The notes under the pieces are model-generated. The model searched no databases, was not told the origin of the DNA, and saw nothing but the letters and a program-made list of their open reading frames with translations. A stretch of DNA of 64,000 nt, from contig JAWLAZ010000001.1 of assembly GCA_041395205.1 (NCBI GenBank), positions 1,488,001 through 1,552,000 of the forward strand, read 5' to 3'. This document shows, piece by piece, positions 62,163-64,000 of this stretch. The stretch's first letter is position 1; every line of letters begins with the position of its first letter. The position numbers and the translations under genes are program-made. The stretch comes from JAHEFU01 sp041395205. Lineage in GTDB: Bacteria > 4484-113 > JAFGCY01.

Positions 62163-63842
62163 ATGTCAGACAAGCCAAATCTTGCGGAGGCGCTGGCGCG
62201 GATCATGGATCTGACCTATCCGCCCCGCACGCTCTCCATCAGAAGTTCCAAGGCCCTGGGCTACCGCCTGGCCAAGCCCGTGATCGCCCGCGGCAACCAG
62301 CCCTCGCGCCCCCTCTCGCTCGTGGATGGCCTGGCCATCATGTCGCGCGACCTCAAGGCCACGAGCTGGCTCAAGGAGCATGCCGCCGAATCCGGCCAGG
62401 CGCTGCCCGATGAGCCGGATGATGAGCCCGAGGAGCTGATCGAGGCCGAGGAGGAGGAGATCGTCGAGGATGCGATCCCCGTCGACGCCGCGATCGACAT
62501 GTCGATGATCGGCCGCGATGAGAAGGTCAAGCGCAAGTCCGCCGCCGCTGAGTCCGAGGAGGACGAGGAGGAGGAGGAAAGCTTCGAGGCGCTGCAGATC
62601 AACGCGGCCGAGGCCGAGTTCGAGGATGACTATGCCGAGAGCGGCCCCGCCGAGGAACGGCGTGAGGAGCGCTACAGCGATGTGGAGGTCCCGCCGGCCG
62701 AGTTCTCCCTGCGCCGCCCGCCGCAGAGCAACCGCAAGGATGAGGCGCTGCGCAGCGGCCAGGCGATCCCGATCAGCATCGGCCAGGAAGTGCCGCGTGG
62801 CGCGGACATGGTCTACCCCGTGGACGACCTCGTGCCGCTGCCCGGTGAATACGAATTCGATTACAAGGAACCGCCCAAGCCCGAGCCTGACCGCCGCCGC
62901 CGCAGGCGCCGCGATGAGCCCGAGCCGGAGGATGCCGCCCCCGTGGAGGAGCCGCCCCGCGACTGGGAGCTCGTCAACCGCTACCAGAGCGGCAAGGTGG
63001 AACTGCCGCGCAGTTTCGAGAAGCCGCCGCGGCACCTGCTGCCGATCGGCTCCTGGGCCCGCAACAAGGAGGCGATGATTCCGGAGAAGGCCGTGCTCGG
63101 CCCGCTGGATCTCGCGATGCTGAAGGCCCTGCGCGTGGAGGAGGTGGAGGTCTTCCGCAAGCCCGTGGTGGGCTTTGCCAGCCTCGGTCTGCCCTTCCCG
63201 GTGGCCGGACGCGCCGGCGGGCAGGAGCGGCGCGACGAGGAATGCCCGATCGCCACGGCCTGCTACCACCTCTCGCAGAGTGCGCAGGTGGCCTCGCTCT
63301 TGATGGGCTACGCGCCGGACAACTTCCGTGAGCTGCGCAATGCGATGAAGATCTGGACGAACCAGGTGGACGTGCTGTACATCGTCGGCGGATCGCACCA
63401 CCGGCACCGCTCGCTGGCGCATGACGTGATCGCCTCGCTGGGCACGATCCACATGGCGGGAATCGACGTTGAACCCTGCCGCCACATCACGGCGGGCAAG
63501 GTCAATGGCCGGCCGGTGATTTCCATGCCGGGCTCGCTGCCGGAGGCGATCAGCGCCTTCCTGGCCTTCGTGCGTCCGCTGTCGCACAAGTACCTGCGCC
63601 CGCGCAACTTCCAGAGCACGGAGATCGTGGTGCTGGAGCACGGCTCGCGCATCCGCAGCGAGCGGGACTGCCTGCGGGCGATCCGCTACCGCCGCGACCG
63701 CGACAGCGGCCGGCTGGCGACGCGCTTCAGCGGCCAGGAGGGCGACCCCTGGCTGGACTACATCCACGGCCAGGCGCTGCTGCCGATCGAGGGTGGACGC
63801 GTCTACAGTGACGGCGAGGAAGTCGAGGTGCTGATCTACTAG
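62163..63842 (+). CDS. Divergent MoeA-like protein with acidic insertion
   Basis: A 559-residue protein with the plan of molybdopterin molybdenumtransferase MoeA but with key changes. The N-terminus (SSKALGYRLAKPVIARGNQP, then SLVDGLAI in place of the MoeA SxxDGYA) and AIPISIGQEVPRGADMVYPV match the first domains. Between them, residues about 80-180, lies a strongly Asp/Glu-rich insertion. GSWARNKEAMIPEKAVLGPL and VVGFASLGLPF follow. In the catalytic domain the MoeA GGxSxGxxD motif reads GGSHHRHRSLAHD, and LPGNP reads MPGSLPEA. Molybdenum insertion is therefore doubtful; a regulatory or altered ligand role is possible. Start from promoter spacing and the start of homology. A MobA-like and a ModA-like gene at 48.8-51.2 kb are similarly atypical. 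Confidence 0.78.
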   Translation: MSDKPNLAEALARIMDLTYPPRTLSIRSSKALGYRLAKPVIARGNQPSRPLSLVDGLAIMSRDLKATSWLKEHAAESGQALPDEPDDEPEELIEAEEEEIVEDAIPVDAAIDMSMIGRDEKVKRKSAAAESEEDEEEEESFEALQINAAEAEFEDDYAESGPAEERREERYSDVEVPPAEFSLRRPPQSNRKDEALRSGQAIPISIGQEVPRGADMVYPVDDLVPLPGEYEFDYKEPPKPEPDRRRRRRRDEPEPEDAAPVEEPPRDWELVNRYQSGKVELPRSFEKPPRHLLPIGSWARNKEAMIPEKAVLGPLDLAMLKALRVEEVEVFRKPVVGFASLGLPFPVAGRAGGQERRDEECPIATACYHLSQSAQVASLLMGYAPDNFRELRNAMKIWTNQVDVLYIVGGSHHRHRSLAHDVIASLGTIHMAGIDVEPCRHITAGKVNGRPVISMPGSLPEAISAFLAFVRPLSHKYLRPRNFQSTEIVVLEHGSRIRSERDCLRAIRYRRDRDSGRLATRFSGQEGDPWLDYIHGQALLPIEGGRVYSDGEEVEVLIY

Positions 63843-64000
63843 CGCAGCCGTGCTGCGCGAGGACATCGGAGCTCGGGTGTAGGGTGTAGCGGGAAGTTGT
63901 CAGTGATTAGTGATTAGTTCTTAGTGAAGGGAATCAGAGTGTAAGTAGTCAGACTAAGAACTAACTCACTAACAACCAGGAACTCGTCCCGCCGTCGTCA
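63843..64000. repeat. Degenerate 7-mer tracts at the window end
   Basis: AGTGATT / AGTTCTT words (63901-63930) and ACTAACT / CACTAAC words (63955-63980). No gene. Confidence 0.65.

Noticed and set aside
62166..63866. 566-codon open frame antisense to the MoeA-like gene
   Set aside because: Shadow frame; composition is an image of the sense codons.
1..64000. tRNA, rRNA, transposase or integrase genes
   Set aside because: Looked for cloverleaf-type sequences, conserved rRNA stretches and DDE or tyrosine-recombinase motifs, including around the cassettes; none could be supported by reading.

Overview
The window reads as a chromosomal segment of a high-GC, diderm bacterium. Several proteins carry lipobox signal peptides, and there are MscL, RlmN, MtaB and UvrB homologues plus a bd-type oxidase locus. 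No rRNA, tRNA, transposase, integrase or CRISPR array was found, and I cannot name the phylum. Many starts sit 6-9 nt behind a TAnnnT box with no ribosome binding site, so leaderless mRNAs seem common here. Intergenic DNA is crowded with small hairpin repeats, degenerate 7-mer tracts and ACCACAGAG-type repeats.

Layout. 1-2.8 kb: pgk, then an AT-rich two-gene cassette of secreted proteins. 2.8-15.1 kb: four mosaic lipoproteins with a shared N-terminal domain, PKD domains and beta-propellers, with a GNAT gene between the first two. 15.2-17.4 kb: uvrB. 17.4-19.0 kb: repeats and one tiny membrane gene. 19.0-27.3 kb: azlCD, a large membrane protein, mtaB, and two secreted proteins (one with dockerin-like repeats). 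27.4-29.5 kb: five tandem paralogous single-span membrane proteins, then xthA and a DUF899-type protein. 31-36.5 kb: two tiny membrane paralogues, a LysE exporter with a winged-helix protein, an M19 dipeptidase, a TPR lipoprotein, rlmN. 36.5-42.2 kb: an epimerase, then a tight operon of seven or eight paralogous two-span membrane proteins, one split by an in-frame TGA. 43.3-47.9 kb: GNAT, mscL, a CydA-like oxidase pair. 48.8-53.6 kb: ModA-like lipoprotein, MobA-like nucleotidyltransferase, a second AT-rich cassette, and a resident GC-rich paralogue. 53.7-64 kb: zinc ribbon, flotillin with its NfeD-like partner, a fifth large lipoprotein, a TPR protein, a divergent MoeA-like protein.

Main discovery candidate. 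Two AT-rich cassettes (1269-2678 and 51233-52566) each encode a Cys-rich secreted protein followed by a ~250-residue secreted protein of one family. Each sits exactly at the 3' end of a housekeeping gene (pgk; nucleotidyltransferase). Each is followed by a direct repeat of that gene's 3' end (26 and 220 nt), and each supplies a new in-frame stop. In the 220-nt repeat all four differences are synonymous, so the two copies look like two functional alleles rather than one gene and a decaying fragment. A third locus has the same logic at a 5' end: 100 nt of the uvrB start region is repeated on both sides of two lipoprotein genes. This suggests additive gain of secreted-protein genes at gene edges, either by a new kind of cassette or by recombination anchored in the flanking gene.

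All functions come from reading sequence; no database search was possible.
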